From assembly GCA_033439685.1 (NCBI GenBank), contig JAUEDM010000003.1:1332001-1396000 (forward strand): a DNA stretch of 64,000 nucleotides, read 5' to 3'. This DNA is from Apodospora peruviana (lineage: Eukaryota > Ascomycota > Sordariomycetes > Sordariales > Lasiosphaeriaceae). A program made the position numbers and the translations under genes. This document shows, in pieces, positions 10,470 to 24,092 of the stretch. The notes below the pieces were generated by a model. The model had not been told where the DNA came from and did not search any database. It saw only the letters and a program-made list of their open reading frames with translations. Positions within the stretch are counted from its first letter, which is position 1; the number at the start of each line of letters is the position of its first letter.

Positions 10470-13140
10470 CTATTGGCGCAGCTATCTCACTAAAGATATT
10501 ATCTTCTCGTTACTACACTTCCTCCATCCTACCGCACCGCTCAGCTAAGTTACAGAGACATTGACCAGAACCATACATGGGAAACTAACACCCTCTGTGC
10601 CATATCTTTCAATAATACCCTTTCAAAAAAGACGGTTATAGTCTCCTCGTCCATGCCTTTAACTCTGAACTACCGGGTTCTCTCAACCCGTATCCTGAAG
10701 CCGTGTCCAAACATCTCCCAGATAAGCATCGGAAGATCCACGTGTGACTGCCTTCCTGTTTCTCTTCCTCTCACCGGGCCCCCCAGCAAACCCAAATTCA
10801 ATCTACACGCTCTGGTCCACCATCCCAATAGGTGCTGGTCTGAGCAAGCAGTGCCCGCGTTGACGACCTAGTTCTACCAACACGTGGTATTATCATTTGA
10901 CCACGGATCACCGGCTTCCTATCGCCACTACCAGTCGACCACTGAATATCTTCCCATAGGGACAGGTCAGATTCAAGGTCCTAGTATCATGACGGATAAT
11001 CTAAGTGTATCCCTTTCACTACTAGCCACAGCGACTTTCAGTTGCTCTCCGTTCAACAGGTAGTGCTATTAGGTTAGCAATGATCAAAGCTACGACTGCC
11101 ATAGTCATTGGAAGGATGATAGCCGTCCAGCCAGTCCGGTATAGAGACGCCTTTTTGGCCTGGAATAGCTAACTCCTAACACTACCCGATGTTAAGGCCG
11201 ATATAGTAAAGATTACACCGCCACGACTGGCTCTATTATAAATATCTCGATGATAGACGCAGCTAAGGTAGGGACCTAGGTAATTATGCGGCTCAAACGC
11301 AGAACGCGCTGCAAGCAGCAAACCCAACCCTTTTCGTCTGATTATCAGGACCTGTTTTCTGTGGAAAGCAACGCGCGGCATCTGCGAGCCAAATCAGATC
11401 AACTGAATGAGTAGGTATTCTTTGAGTGGTGCTTGCTTAAGTACCTGCTTCCTTGCAGTAGCTTCAAGGAACTAAGTGACTGCACGATTGCTCGGCGAGG
11501 CAAAACGAAATCCATGTCCTCACCTCTAGAAGGTAGCGTCAGTAGCATCTGATCTGTTGATCACTGCCAGTTAACCCCGGCCGTTCTAATATCAGCACTG
11601 AAAGAATAGGGAGGGATTGTATGCTGGGAGGATATCTACCTACCAGTCAGTCAGTCACCGTGTTTTCTGGTGATTATTCATAGTTGTTTCCTTACTATGG
11701 GAGTGAAGACGGATCAGGCTACCTTTGGTTACCGGTTTTGTATTAGACTCTAAATATTTAAATCACAAATCAAGATGTATCCAGAAAGTCCTGTGCAGGT
11801 GAACGTTGCACTGCTTAATCAGAAAGTAGTGTTTGTCGCCCGTAATATCCGGTCGTTTGAAAGATCCAGCTCCTCGAGATAGCTTGCCAGCTCATATACG
11901 TGTTGGTCCTACATACTGACAAGCAGTTTAATACAGTTGTGTCCCGCGTTGATAGGTTGATGGCATTATTATATGCAAGAGATATAGTGCTCCGGGATGG
12001 TGGGAGCTTTTTAGTTTGTTGGCCGTTAATAACGGAGCATGCACATTTCAAAAAGTATTATTGCCCGGGTCTGGGCTGATGAGTGCCTGATGCTGTTGGG
12101 ACCTGAGTCTTTCTTGATGTGCTGGAATTGATTCCATGGAGGCTACCTAGTTTGCTGCTTGCAGCACGTTCTTACGCCAGATTGTTTGTTTGAACCGCAT
12201 GATTACCTACCTGCGTCAATCACTGAGATATCTCTACTGTAGAGTTTTCGATTGCGTGTAATACGGCGTCCTTCCGGAGATAAATCTCTATGCGACAATT
12301 TCTGCCGTCTTATCTACCTACCTAGGTACGGATCCGTAGAGAGACAGTAACTACCTTGGCACAGGGAAAAAAGGAGTTCAGACGTCTGTCCCATGGCAGC
12401 GTGTGCGCCTTGTCATGTTGTGAGATCAGATCAGCTTCAGAAGCTCACCTGTTGCTGCAAAGATCACTTCATCATGGAATCATGCCGTGGTCGACGAGCA
12501 CACACACATGAGGCTCTTATCTCCCACACCGCCATTCTTATCCTTCTCAATCGCAGGAATTCATCTAATTGTCTGACATGAGATACTTATCACCTGTTTT
12601 TTTCCTTTCACATGATGATGCGATGGAGGCTGAGCCGATGCGTGCATATGTAAGTACTTTGAAGAGTCGTATTGTTGGTTCCAATCGGCCCAATGCTTGG
12701 CAACAAGCACCGCATGTCGTCGAGTTACACGCAGATGACGACAAAATAATAAACCAGGGTTGATGGGAGGAATGGGGGCGAAGGATTTTCGACACTACTC
12801 GAAACCCATGTAACGAACCAACCTACCGAGCCGGTGGATTTTTAGATAACCAACCGTGGCGGTAAACAAGGGGATAAGCAAGCTAATCGACTTCGTCAAA
12901 CCGTCCGATGTTACTCTACGTGTAATCGGGAATCCAGAGGATCGATATACACGGAACCGAGGCGAACTAAGTGGGTTTTTGTTGGTTTTCGCGCGCGCAA
13001 GACCATTGATCTTTGACGAAAATAAGTTCCCGGGTTGCCATGTGTTCCGATCGCCGAGCGTTGAGGACAGGACGGAAAATCTCCTTCCCAGGTTTGCAGC
13101 CCAAAGCTGAGTTGAATGAACCGCTGGGATCGTTAATCAG

Positions 13141-13190
13141 AGCCAGGGGGTCTTCTGCCTGGCTCGGCCCACCCACGCGGGTGGTGGGCC
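13141..13190. repeat. Two adjacent inverted repeats
   Basis: Bases 13141-13147 (AGCCAGG) pair with 13158-13164 (CCTGGCT), and 13166-13173 (GGCCCACC) pair with 13183-13190 (GGTGGGCC). The two stem-loops lie one base apart in an otherwise non-coding stretch. Their role, if any, is unknown. Confidence 0.5.
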
Positions 13191-14166
13191 TTGGAAGCGG
13201 AAAGTGCACAGGGGCACGGAAGAACCCAAAAGCGCCAAGAGAGTTTGCTGATTGTCACACAACAGTCGCACAGGCAGCAGGTCCGTAGCCCGTGGAAAAA
13301 GGGGGGACTTTTCTTTTTGGGTAACACAATTCCAGGAACAGCAGATTTGGCTCACCTCCACCACCAAGCCTGTCAGATCAATAAAATCTGCACAATATTT
13401 CGAGAATAAGTGGCAAATAGGAGAGGGGCAAGTCGGCCCAAACACGAAGCCCAGATCATTTTACGGACGGACGGCCCGACGAGTTGAGGCCAGCCCACTG
13501 TTTAGACATCAGATGGGATACATGTGGTCTTTATACCCGGATTACGGATTACTACCCTCCTTATCATTGTTCGTGATACAGACCCAACCGATCAGAAAGG
13601 CTCGTATCTTTCACTTCTCGTGTTGGGGTGCGTGCTTCTGGCGTGCTTCTCGTGTGCTACACGAAGGTTGCCGCTTGCTTCATGCTTGTGATGCGGCCCC
13701 ACCGTTGCACTCGTAAGGTCGGAAGATCTCACAGCTTTACAGGGCTCTCGCCGCTAAATTCCCGGCCATCTTTCTGTGCGTTAGGGCCCGTTGTTCGTCC
13801 CGGCGTCCGAAAACCTTCGGCATGTCTTTTCACCGATAGCGCCCACCTTTCCTGATGTGGTGTAGCCCCTCCTTGTTTTTCTCGTTAACCGTTCCCAGAA
13901 ATAGCAGCAGTGAACATCCTGGGGCGTTTCAAAGAAACCGCTCGCACACGCGCCTGAGATCAGTCATCCAGCACAATCGGGCTGCATGCCTTTCTGATCA
14001 TGGCAATTCACTGCACACGGCCATGCATCATCCATGATCCAGCGAATCCACACTTCACAACCGCCAAAGTCAGTGACGCTATTCAGATGGAAGCGCGCTT
14101 CAACCCAACTATTTACTATATGTTTAAACCAACAGCCGCCCGACTCCCCAACTCTCCACTTGGTCG

Positions 14167-14596
14167 TCATTCCTCTTCTTGAGCCGCGTCCATCGCCTGC
14201 GGCACCGCGATCTCGTCAACGAGGCGATCGGGCATCCTCAAGCGGTAATTCGTAGGCGATAGCCTCTGCCGATCCTCCCCCTGTTCGGTGGACATTGGAC
14301 CGCCCCTGCAGCCGGCGCCCCTGGAAGCACCAAACATCAAATCAAGGTCCAAGAGTGACGGGTGAAAGGGAGTGCAGACTGACCGGGGGTGGCTCGATTG
14401 GGTGAGTGGGCATGGATGATGGCCAAGTGGCCCCCCACGGCGCGCTTTCAACTTTCAGCCTCAGCAACCCATGCTTCTGGGCCGATTCTGCTTGAGAGAA
14501 CTCGGTGGGCTGCTGGGGCTCACGGTATCCGTAATCGTCGGGAACCTGCCTCTCTGGGACTCGCCTCTGGTCTTTGGGAGCTTTGTCTTCAGTCAT
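14167..14596 (-). CDS. Doubtful small two-exon gene
   Basis: From the ATG at 14596 a polar, GC3-rich frame opens (MTEDKAPKDQRRVPERQ..., DDYGYREPQQPTEFSQAES) up to a GTCAGT donor near 14393; a TTCCAG acceptor follows about 65 bases on. Downstream a second coding-looking stretch (MSTEQGEDRQRLSPTNYRLR, PDRLVDEIAVPQAMDAAQEE) ends at TGA 14167-14169. The phase across the obvious splice pair does not match the second stretch, so either the junction is different or this is not a gene. No homologue is recognised. Confidence 0.25.
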
Positions 14597-15612
14597 CAGG
14601 TACCTAGTCGTGTACCGAGCTTGCCGTGCTTTTGGGCATCTCCGTGCAACGCGCCAGAAGCCATCATGATTGGGCTCCTGAGACTGTTTTTGTGGGCAAG
14701 GCTGCACATTACGTCCGCCACCATGCAGAGACCCTCAGCAGAGGAACCCCTATCGCGAGGCAGAATTTTCTTCCAATATTCTTGACTGTCCCGTCTCAGA
14801 ACATTGGCGCTGCCGACGCCATGGCGCACACCCGAACCTGTCAGTGGACGGAAGCTTCCGACGAAACCCTAAGTCACACTCGACCTTGACCACGAAGCTC
14901 TCCTGGCATAACACTACTACTGTGCGGAAACCACAGTAGTCTGCGTTAGCTCAGTAGCTCCTTGCTCTGCCACGGTTGCGGTGAAGATCATCGTCATGGG
15001 TCTTGTTGATACAGTATCAGCCTCGCGCAGCCTTTTCATTTCTCCCTTGCAGGCTGGGCGTCGCCAGACCATGCAACCGCAGGGACGTCACTCAGTCTGG
15101 ACTGTCCTGCTTGGGCATGCCCTGCGTGACTGGTGAGAGTGAAGGCGAAACTGTGAGAACTGTGGGACCTCCCATGGCAAGCAAAGAATGGTCCGTCCAC
15201 ACACATGGCACTCTCCTCAACCTCCTCGTCCTTTGTTCCTCTTCCCGGGGATAGCGACTCCTCCCGCCCCCTCGTACTGCTTACCCCAGAAGGAGGCAGC
15301 TGCTGCGCCGCCACCACCACCGCCCACACTCGTTCTGCTTCTTTCATCTATTCCTTCGAGCTTGCATCTTTGCTCCTTCGCTCTCTTGCATGCGTGTTGC
15401 AGCTTCATTCGTATCAGTCTCTCGTTCACGCCGGCCAGCCGTTCGTGCAGTCCTTCGTTCTATTTGGTACCTGACTCAACCTCACGTCACTCGCTATCTG
15501 GCGTTTGAGCCGTCTCTCGTTCTTCTTTTCTACTTTCACATACTTTCGTTGTTCTGTTTAGATATTTTCTGTGGCTTTTCCCGGCCGATATGCTTTCGTT
15601 CCCTCGGTGAAC

Positions 15613-18600
15613 ATGTTCACACTATTATCCCTTATCTTCACACTGGGGCTTGGGGGCAGACTCGCACATTCGCTTCGATATGATCCTCAGTATGAGGCGT
15701 ACAACCTCAACCAGAACGCCTCTGCGGTACACCCTCTCGACTACTATGGAGAATGGGAAGGCCACAACTACACCACGTCTCCACAGAACTGGAGGTTTCC
15801 GGTCTACACCTTGTTCCTCGACAGATTCGTCAACGGCAACCCGTCTAACGACAATGCCAATGGCACGGTGTTCGAGCAGGACATCACCAGCACACAGATG
15901 CGCCATGGCGGCGACATACAGGGTGTCATAGACAGCTTGGACTACATCCAGGGAATGGGTATCAAGGTCAGGAGGTTCTCGACATCGTCGCCTGCAAACT
16001 CGGCTTTGCTAACCTTCCACAGGCCATATATATTGCCGGTTCTCCATTCATCAACCAACCGTGGCAGTCCGATTCATATTCCGTATGTATCGTCTTCTCG
16101 TCCTTGATGAACATGACTAATGTGCTCTAGCCGCTTGACCTCACTCTCCTCGATGCCCATTTCGGCAACATCTCAGAATGGCGTCGTGCCATCGACGAGA
16201 TCCATGCCCGGGACATGTATGTGTTGCTTGACAACACCGTGGCGACGTAAGCTCGAACCGTCATCGACCTCTGTCATGTTCGATCTGGTTAACAAGCTCG
16301 TAGCATGGGTGATCTGTTGGGGTTCGAGGGGTACTTGAACGAATCGACACCGTTCGCGCCGGAGGAGCACAAGACGGTCTGGAAGTCGAGCCGGCGGTAT
16401 TTGGACTTCGACATAGGCACCGACTACAACGAGACCTGCAAATTTCCCCGGTTCTGGAACGAAACGGGCATGCCAATTGATCAAATCTACGCGGATCAGT
16501 TCAAAGGTTGTTATGACAGTGACTTTGATCAGGTGAGTCCTACTCGCGGCAACAAGTCGATAGCGCCTCCTATCTTTCCGGCCGAGGAATCTTGGGGTTG
16601 TCGACTGTGTGATGGGACACTCGCTAACTAGAATCCCGCAATGCAGTTTGGAGATACCGAGGCCTTCGGTGTGTACCCCGATTACCGTCGCCAGATCACA
16701 AAGTTCGCGTCTGTGCAAGACCGTCTTCGCGAGTGGGTGCCCTCGGTTCGGGAAAAGCTCGAACATTTCTCCTGCATGACGATCAAAATGCTCGACATCG
16801 ACGGATTCCGGTACGATAAAGCGATCCAGGTGACGGCGGATGCGTCGGGAAACTTCTCGGCAGCCCTCAGAAACTGCGCGCGTAGCGTTGGGAAGAAGAA
16901 TTTCTTCATCCCTGGCGAAATCACTGGTGGAAACACCATTGGTAGCGTGTATCTGGGCCGCGGTCGTCAGTATGATCAATGGGTGCGAAATGCCACGGAG
17001 GCAGTGATGCTCACAAACGCTTCGGACCCGAAATATTTCCTGCGCGAGGATCAACAGATTGCACTCGATGCGGCGGCATTTTCGTACTCGGTCTATCGAT
17101 ACATGACACGGTTCCTCGGTATGGATGGAAACTTGGAGGCCGGTTTTGATCTCCCAAAGAACTGGGCGGCGGCATGGGAGCAGATGCTGTGGACAAACGA
17201 TTTCGTGAATGCAGATACCGGTGTTGTCGATCCGCGGCACATGTTTGGCGTGACAAACCAAGATGTGTTTAGGTGGCCCGGTATCCGTCAAGGAGTTGAG
17301 CGCATGTTGCTCGGGCAGTTCATCACCACTCTGGTCCTCCCGGGCATCCCTCTGGTCCTATGGGGCGAGGAACAGTCATTCAATGTGCTTGACAGCACTA
17401 GTGACAACTACATCTTTGGCCGTCAGGCCATGTCGCCATCGCCTGCCTGGTATCTACACGGCTGTTATGCTGGCTCGAGTACACAATACTACAACATGCC
17501 GCTTGAATCGACGCTGCATGGCTGCGAGGAAGTCAAGAACTCATGGGACCATCGCGACCCCTCAGCACCTGTGAGGACAATAATGAAGTCTCTCTTCCAC
17601 TTGCGGGAGCAATTTCCTGTACTCAACGATGGCTTCCAACTCAAACAGCTTTCGAACCAGACCGAGTACATCTACTTACCCGGCAGCAACGGCACCGAAA
17701 CCGAGACGGGCATCTGGAGTGTAATGAGGTCGGGCTTTCCGGGAGCCCAAGATTACCTTAATGACGCCATTCCGGTTTGGCTGGTATACCACAACAGGAA
17801 CGAGACGACCAAGTACAAGTTCGACTGCAAGCATGAAAACAAGACGTTCTTGTCCCCTTGGCCTGCAGACACCTCCGTCAAGAACCTCCTCTTTCCACAC
17901 GACGAGATCAAGAGCTTCAAAGAATCGGGAACGAAGCTATTTATCAACGATTCCCAAGTGTTCAACGGGTGCCCGCCTAGCATTGAGCTTGGCCCCTACG
18001 AGTTCCGCGCCTACGTCCCATCCGAGTTCTTCGTTCCCCCTCCGCCTATGATCATCAAGTTTACTCCAGGCCACGACACCCCGATTCTGGCAAAAGGCGA
18101 CGGCCCTACTTCAGTCGAAATCTCATTCCACTTTTCGGCTGCCATGAGCTGCGATAAGCTGACGTCGTCGATTATGATCAACTCCACCACCGCGACTGGC
18201 AAGCCTCCGACCATTGACCCCGACTCTGTCGAGTGCAAGAAGCTCCAAGAGGCTGAAGGCGAACGGGTGCCTTACATTGGGGCTCTAGCAACCGCCTGGA
18301 CTTGGACAGCCACGTTGAAGGATGTGTCGGACGGCGTCCATCTCATCACCGTCGTCAACGCAACAACAGCCGACAAGGGTAGTTTCACCAATTCGAAGGA
18401 TTCGTTCCTCCTCAGGGTCGGCAAAGAGAACAACCCGATCGTGTTTCCCACAACGGCGAACTATTCGACTTCTCTCCTCTCTTCGGACGAGGGCGGTAAG
18501 GTCTGGATTACGCAGCAGGCCCCCGGCGCTGATATGTGGCGGTACTCGTTGAACTGGGGTTCTTCGTGGAGCAACTGGGAGCGTTATACGCCTGGCAATA

Positions 18601-21600
18601 TTACTCTTGCCCCGCAACATTGGGAGGGCGAAAAGCATCAAGACTGGGAGGGTCACCACGTTCAGGTGCAGTATTTTAGCCGCCTCCTGGGCAGCTCGTC
18701 AATCATGCAGCACGGCGATTCCGGGTTCGACCGGGTTCGTCGATTTCCCCATCTTTGGGTTAATGGCAAATTTAACCAGTATGGCTTCGACGCTGGATAC
18801 AGGAACCAGCTGCATCACACAGCCGACGGTCAGTGGGAGTGGCACTACATGGACGAGTGGCCGTCGACGTTGCAACTGAACGTCTGGGGCATGAATGGCG
18901 ACGGCCAACCCGATCAGACCTTCATCTTTGGCGACGTCGACAAGGACTGGGTGCTGGACCGTATGCCTCCTTCGGCCATGGCGCCTACCGTCATCAACGT
19001 TACCGACGGCCCTGCGCACCCGTACATGTCGTATCGCTTTGTCCTCCAAGACTCCAATCTAGGGTACCAGCTTGTACCGCAGGGAGACCGGAGATACCAG
19101 ATTGCCTTCTATTTCATCATGTGGGTTGCGCCCATCATCACTGGCCTCTGTGCCGTCTTCTTTTTCATCGGTGCATTCTACAAGGTCAAGGTCGTCGAGA
19201 AGGGGATCAAGAAGCCGGCAATGACCCTGGCGGGCGTCATGGACAAGACCAAAGCCAAGATGAAGGCACGCAGCCGAAGGGGTTCAATGTCGAGCAACAA
19301 CTCCGAGTTCGATGGCGCCGTTGGACTTAGTGATCTCCCGCCTAAGCGACGGACCGTTTTGATCGCCACGGTCGAATATAACATCGATGATTGGAACATC
19401 AAGGTCAAGATCGGAGGTCTCGGTGTGATGGCGCAGCTCATGGGCAAGGCCCTCGGCCACCAAGATCTGATCTGGGTCGTTCCCTGCGTCGGCGACATCA
19501 AGTACCCTGACATTCCGGAGGAGCATGCCGAGCCGATGACTGTGGACATACTCGACGCCCCGTATCAGGTTATGGTATCCTACCATCAAGTCGAAAACAT
19601 TACCTACGTTCTCCTCGACGCGCCAGTCTTCCGCCAGCAGACCAAGGCCGAGCCGTACCCCCCGAGAATGGACGATATTGACTCGGCCATCTACTACTCG
19701 GCGTGGAACCAGTGCATCGCGCAGGCCCTCACGAGGTTTCCGGTCGACATCTACCACATCAATGACTACCATGGCGGTGTGGCGCCGCTCTACCTCCTTC
19801 CGGAAATTACCATCCCCTGTTGTCTTTCGTTGCACAATGCCGAATTCCAGGGTCTCTGGCCACTCCGAACCCCCGAAGAGCGACAGGAGGTATGCGGCGT
19901 TTTTGGCTTGCCGAACGACATCGTCCAGCAGTATGTGCAATTCGGCTCCGTGTTCAACCTGTTGCATGCTGCTGTGAGCTATCTTCGCATTCATCAGAAT
20001 GGCTTCGGTGCTGTGGGAGTATCCAAGAAATACGGCGACAGATCTTTCGCCAGATACCCGAGTAAGTGTTCACGCTTAGATCTCTACAATCTCCGCAAGG
20101 GAGTTATGCTAATAAAGTTTTCTGTCCAGTCTTTTGGGGTCTCTCCCAGATCGGTCAACTCCCTAACCCCGACCCCAGCGATATGGAAGTGTGGAATGCC
20201 GGAGCGAAGCTCGATAAAGACGTCAAGATCGATCAGGAGTTCGAGAAGTCTCGAGGGGACCTCCGGCGACAGGCCCAGGAATGGGCCGGGCTCGAAGTCA
20301 ACCCCAACGCCGAGCTCTTCGTCTTCGTCGGTCGCTGGAGTCAACAGAAGGGAGTCGATCTTATAGCCGACTTATTCCCTACCATCCTCGAAGAGTATCC
20401 AAATACTCAACTGATCTGCGTTGGTCCCACGATTGACCTGTACGGCAAATTTGCCGCCCTGAAGCTGTCCAAGCTGATGGAGCTCTACCCAACTCGCGTT
20501 TTCAGCAAGCCAGAGTTTACCTCTCTACCACCATACATCTTTAGTGGAGCCGAGTTCGCTTTGATCCCTTCGAGAGACGAGCCCTTCGGGTTGGTAGCGG
20601 TCGAATTCGGAAGGAAAGGCGCGCTCGGCGTCGGAGCCAAGGTCGGCGGCCTCGGCCAGATGCCCGGCTGGTGGTATACTATCGAGTCAGCTAGCACAAC
20701 GCATCTGTTGAGCCAATTCAGACAAGCCGTCGTGGCGGCTCTCGAGTCCAAAACTGACGTCCGCGCCAAGATGAGGGCGTGGTCGGCGAAACAGCGATTT
20801 CCTGTGGCCCAGTGGCTGGAAGGGCTCGAGAAGCTGCAGGGGCGCTCCATCAAGCTGCACAACAAGAACAAGCTCAAGTCGAAGAAGAAGCTGAACCTGA
20901 TTCCCTCGAGCAGCGCGAGTCAGAGGGACGCGTCGCCGATGGGGAGGAATCTTACGCCCGGTGTCACGCCTACCACATCAATGTACTTTGGCTCGCGACC
21001 TGCCTCCCCTTCCCAAGGCTGGCCGTTGCCGCCGAGCCGCAGTGGGTCTCGCCCCGGGACTCCCGAATTCACAGGGCCCGGATTCCCGTCTACCGGACTT
21101 CACAGCCCCGGGTTCCTAGGCGCCCACAGCAGGAACGTCAGCGATGCGAATACCGTCATGTCTGACGCCGAGACGCTCACCCCACCCCGGTTCCTTGGGG
21201 AAGGATCTGAATACAGCCCGCCCAACCCTCGACGTGGACGCATCGGTCGCCACTATCTACCCTCAACCGCTAGCTTTGCCAGTGTTGTGTCGGTCGACTC
21301 CATTGTCGGCGGCCGGACGGACTTCAAGCTACAGCAGGTGGACCCCTTCTTCACCGACTCGGACGGCAAGTTCATCTCCGCGTTCGAAAAGAAGCTCGGC
21401 AACCTCAACTCCAAAACCTCCATCTCCCAGCTCTGCATCGAGGAGTACCTCGTCGACAGCGAGAGGGCGTACTTTGACAACATGCGCGACGTCAAGCTAG
21501 GCACGGGACACGCTCGTTACGACTCCAGCGCCGGGCTCGTCAAGCACAAGCGGACCAGCTCTTTTGGGATGGCGTACAGCAGCGCGGCCAGGTCCAAGAC

Positions 21601-22975
21601 CGATTTCGAAAAGTCCAAGCGCGAGGAGTACGGCCTGGGCGAGAACTACGTCCCGCCCACAGGGCTCAAGAAGCTCCTGCAGCGCCGTCTCGGCGAGTGG
21701 CCCGTCTACGCCATCTTCCTCGCTTTTGGGCAGATCATCGCCTCCAACTCGTACCAAATCACTCTTCTCACCGGCGAGCTGGGTCAGTCGGCCAACAGGC
21801 TCTACGTCGTCGCCAGCTTGTACCTCGCCACCTCCATCATCTGGGGCATCTTGTCGCGCACAACAAAAGCCGTCTACTCGCTTTCCCTCCCCTGGATCTT
21901 CTACGGCTTTGCCTTCCTGTTAATCGGCGTCGCGCCCTTCTTCAAAGACCCCGTCGCGCGCAGCTGGGTCCAGAACGTCGCGACGGGCTTCTACGCGACC
22001 GGCTCGTCGTCGGGTGCCATCTTCTTCGCCTTCAATTTTGGTGATGAGGGCGGCTCGCCCGTCACGACGTGGATCTGGCGCGCCTGCGTCATTCAAGGCG
22101 TGCAACAGGCGTACACCGTCATGCTCTGGTTTTGGGGCAGCATCATCTCCGGCGCCAACGCGGGAGGAAGCCAAGTCGGCCAGGTTTCTGCTCTGCCGGT
22201 TCTGTTCCCTGTCACGGCCTTCATCGCGATTCTGCTCTGGGCCTGCGGATTTATCTTGTTTGTCGGCCTGCCGGACTATTACCGCCAGGAGGCGGACGAG
22301 GTGCCTTCGCTCTACACGTCGCTGCTGCGGCGCAAGACGACGCTCTGGTTTTTTGTGGCAGTCATCCTGCAGAACTATTTTCTGTCGTCGCCGTACGGAA
22401 GGAACTGGTTTTACCTGTTTAGCAGCCAGCACCTGCCGATCTGGGGCACGCTTCTGCTTACGGCCTTCTTTTATATCGGCGTCTGGGCTGGCTTTCTGTG
22501 GTTTTTCGCCATCGTGAGCAAACGGCATCCGTGGTGGCTTCCCCTCTTTGCGCTAGGCTTGGGCGCGCCGCGGTGGGCGCAGATGCTCTGGGGCACGAGC
22601 GGCTTCGGCATGTTCCTGCCGTGGGCCGGCACGCCGCTGTGGTCGGCCATTTTGGGCAGGTCGCTGTGGTTGTGGCTCGGTCTGCTGGATACGGTTCAGA
22701 ACGCGGGCATCGGCATGATTTTGATGCTTACGCTGACGCGGATTCACGTATGCGTGGCCATGTTGTTTGCGCAGGTTATTGGGTCTGTCGCGACGATTGT
22801 TGCGCGGGCGACGGCGCCGAACGCTGTTGGCCCCGGTGACGTGTTTCCGGACATGTCGGAGGGGTTGGGCCCCGCGCTGAGCAGGGCCTGGTTCTGGGTT
22901 GGACTGCTGACGCAGCTGTTGATTTGCGTTGGGTATTTCAAGTTCTTTAGGAAGGAGCAGATCAATAAGCCTTAG
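15613..22975 (+). CDS. ags1: Cell wall alpha-1,3-glucan synthase
   Basis: Six exons (15613-15966, 16023-16082, 16131-16246, 16304-16532, 16647-20061, 20130-22975) sum to 7020 nt, 2339 residues, the usual size of fungal AGS. The enzyme makes alpha-1,3-glucan at the plasma membrane for the outer cell wall. Order of parts: signal peptide (MFTLLSLIFTLGLGGRLAHS), an extracellular GH13 amylase-like domain (about 50-560; motifs HARDMYVLLDNTVA, DIDGFRYDKAIQVT, PGEITGG), a linker domain, one membrane span (about 1073-1098), a cytosolic GT5 glycogen-synthase-like domain from about 1150 (VKIGGLGVMAQ, YHINDYHGGVAPLY, GRWSQQKGVDLI, PSRDEPFGLVAVEFG), a Ser/Pro-rich linker (about 1640-1900), and a C-terminal multi-span exporter-like domain (about 1910-2339). 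Start ATG 15613 is the first to give a signal peptide. It stands alone; no amylase or Spo-type AGS cluster partner is next to it in this window. Confidence 0.96.
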
Positions 22976-24092
22976 TATTTGGACTAGGGCTGGGTCTGTT
23001 TCGTTCTCGTTTTCGTTGTTTCATTTTTTCTGAGCAGGTTGATGAGTGGGAGAGCATGAGCGAAGAAAAAGAATGACGGGTTTATTTATTTGCCACAAAC
23101 ATATACCACAGCGATCATTACGGCTCTTTTGCGGGTGGGGGGGGTTTATGATGAGAGAAAGAGGCTGGCGGCGTTTATCTTTTACTACTACTTGTTTCTT
23201 TCGTTTTCTGTCATTTGGTTCATGGATTTGTTTTTTTTTTGTTTTTTTTGATGAGATGGGACTTTTGGGAAATTGCCGTCTGCCGGATAGGTGGAAAAGG
23301 GGGGCCATGGCAATATAGGTAGGATCTTGCCAACTTTGCTGGGGAAACTGGAACGGACTAGATTTCTTTTCTCTTGGATATATATAAATACAACAACAAA
23401 CACAACGACACATAAAACTTAAACACTATTGGTTTTCAGATAGGCGGGTATATTATATACATAAATGGACATTCATTCATCCACGCATTTGTTGTCCTGT
23501 ATTATCTGTTTTACCGGTTTAAAAGTCGTATGTTGACGATGGTCGGGGTAATCGTGTTTGCGTTTTGTTCAAGTCTGAGGATTTGAGACATCGGTTTTCG
23601 TTTGGACATGCAATTGGGCGTAACCTACCTTCCTTGCTGAACCCGGAGACAACGGCGTGTTGGGGCAAGAAGAAGTCGGCTCAAAGATGCAAGGAGGAAA
23701 GGGACAGGAAGGCAATGAAGAAAGAGGGATCTTGTAAGGCTTTAAAGCCCGATTCGTCTCGACTCCCACTTGAAACGATACAAGAAAGTTGAAATAGGGA
23801 AAGAAGCTTTCCTCTGGCGGGCTTTCATCCCTTCAAATCTGTCCACGAACTTAGGAAGGACTCAGATGGCACATTATGGAGGAAATTGTTAAACCGGCCC
23901 TAACACTTGTAACTTTCTCGTTACGATACTGGGAAATTTGTGGGATCAAGAGAAAATATAATTATCAAAATCGACCTCAAAAACCTCCAGTGCGACCCTG
24001 TTTGAATTGAGCATGTTGAATGAAATAGGTAATTACAAAACCCCACAGCTGAGATCACTCATAAACAGCCTCCAGGACCTGCGGTTAGTCCA
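22976..24092. other. Intergenic region between ags1 and the PDC-like pseudogene
   Basis: About 1.1 kb between converging genes. It has T- and G-rich runs near 23130-23300 (including homopolymers of 8-10 bases) but no coding signal; open frames on both strands look random. Confidence 0.5.

Larger units (their letters stand above)
9440..15612. other. Gene-poor region upstream of ags1
   Basis: About 6.2 kb with no securely identifiable gene. The part 9.9-12.4 kb is AT-richer, rich in TpA steps and stop codons, and contains coding-like fragments broken by stops, which would fit an old repeat or gene decayed by RIP-type C-to-T mutation (inference; no dinucleotide count was made). From about 12.8 kb the GC content rises, and 15.2-15.6 kb is pyrimidine-rich, fitting the promoter and leader of ags1. 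Separate entries list the fragments worth noting. Confidence 0.55.
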
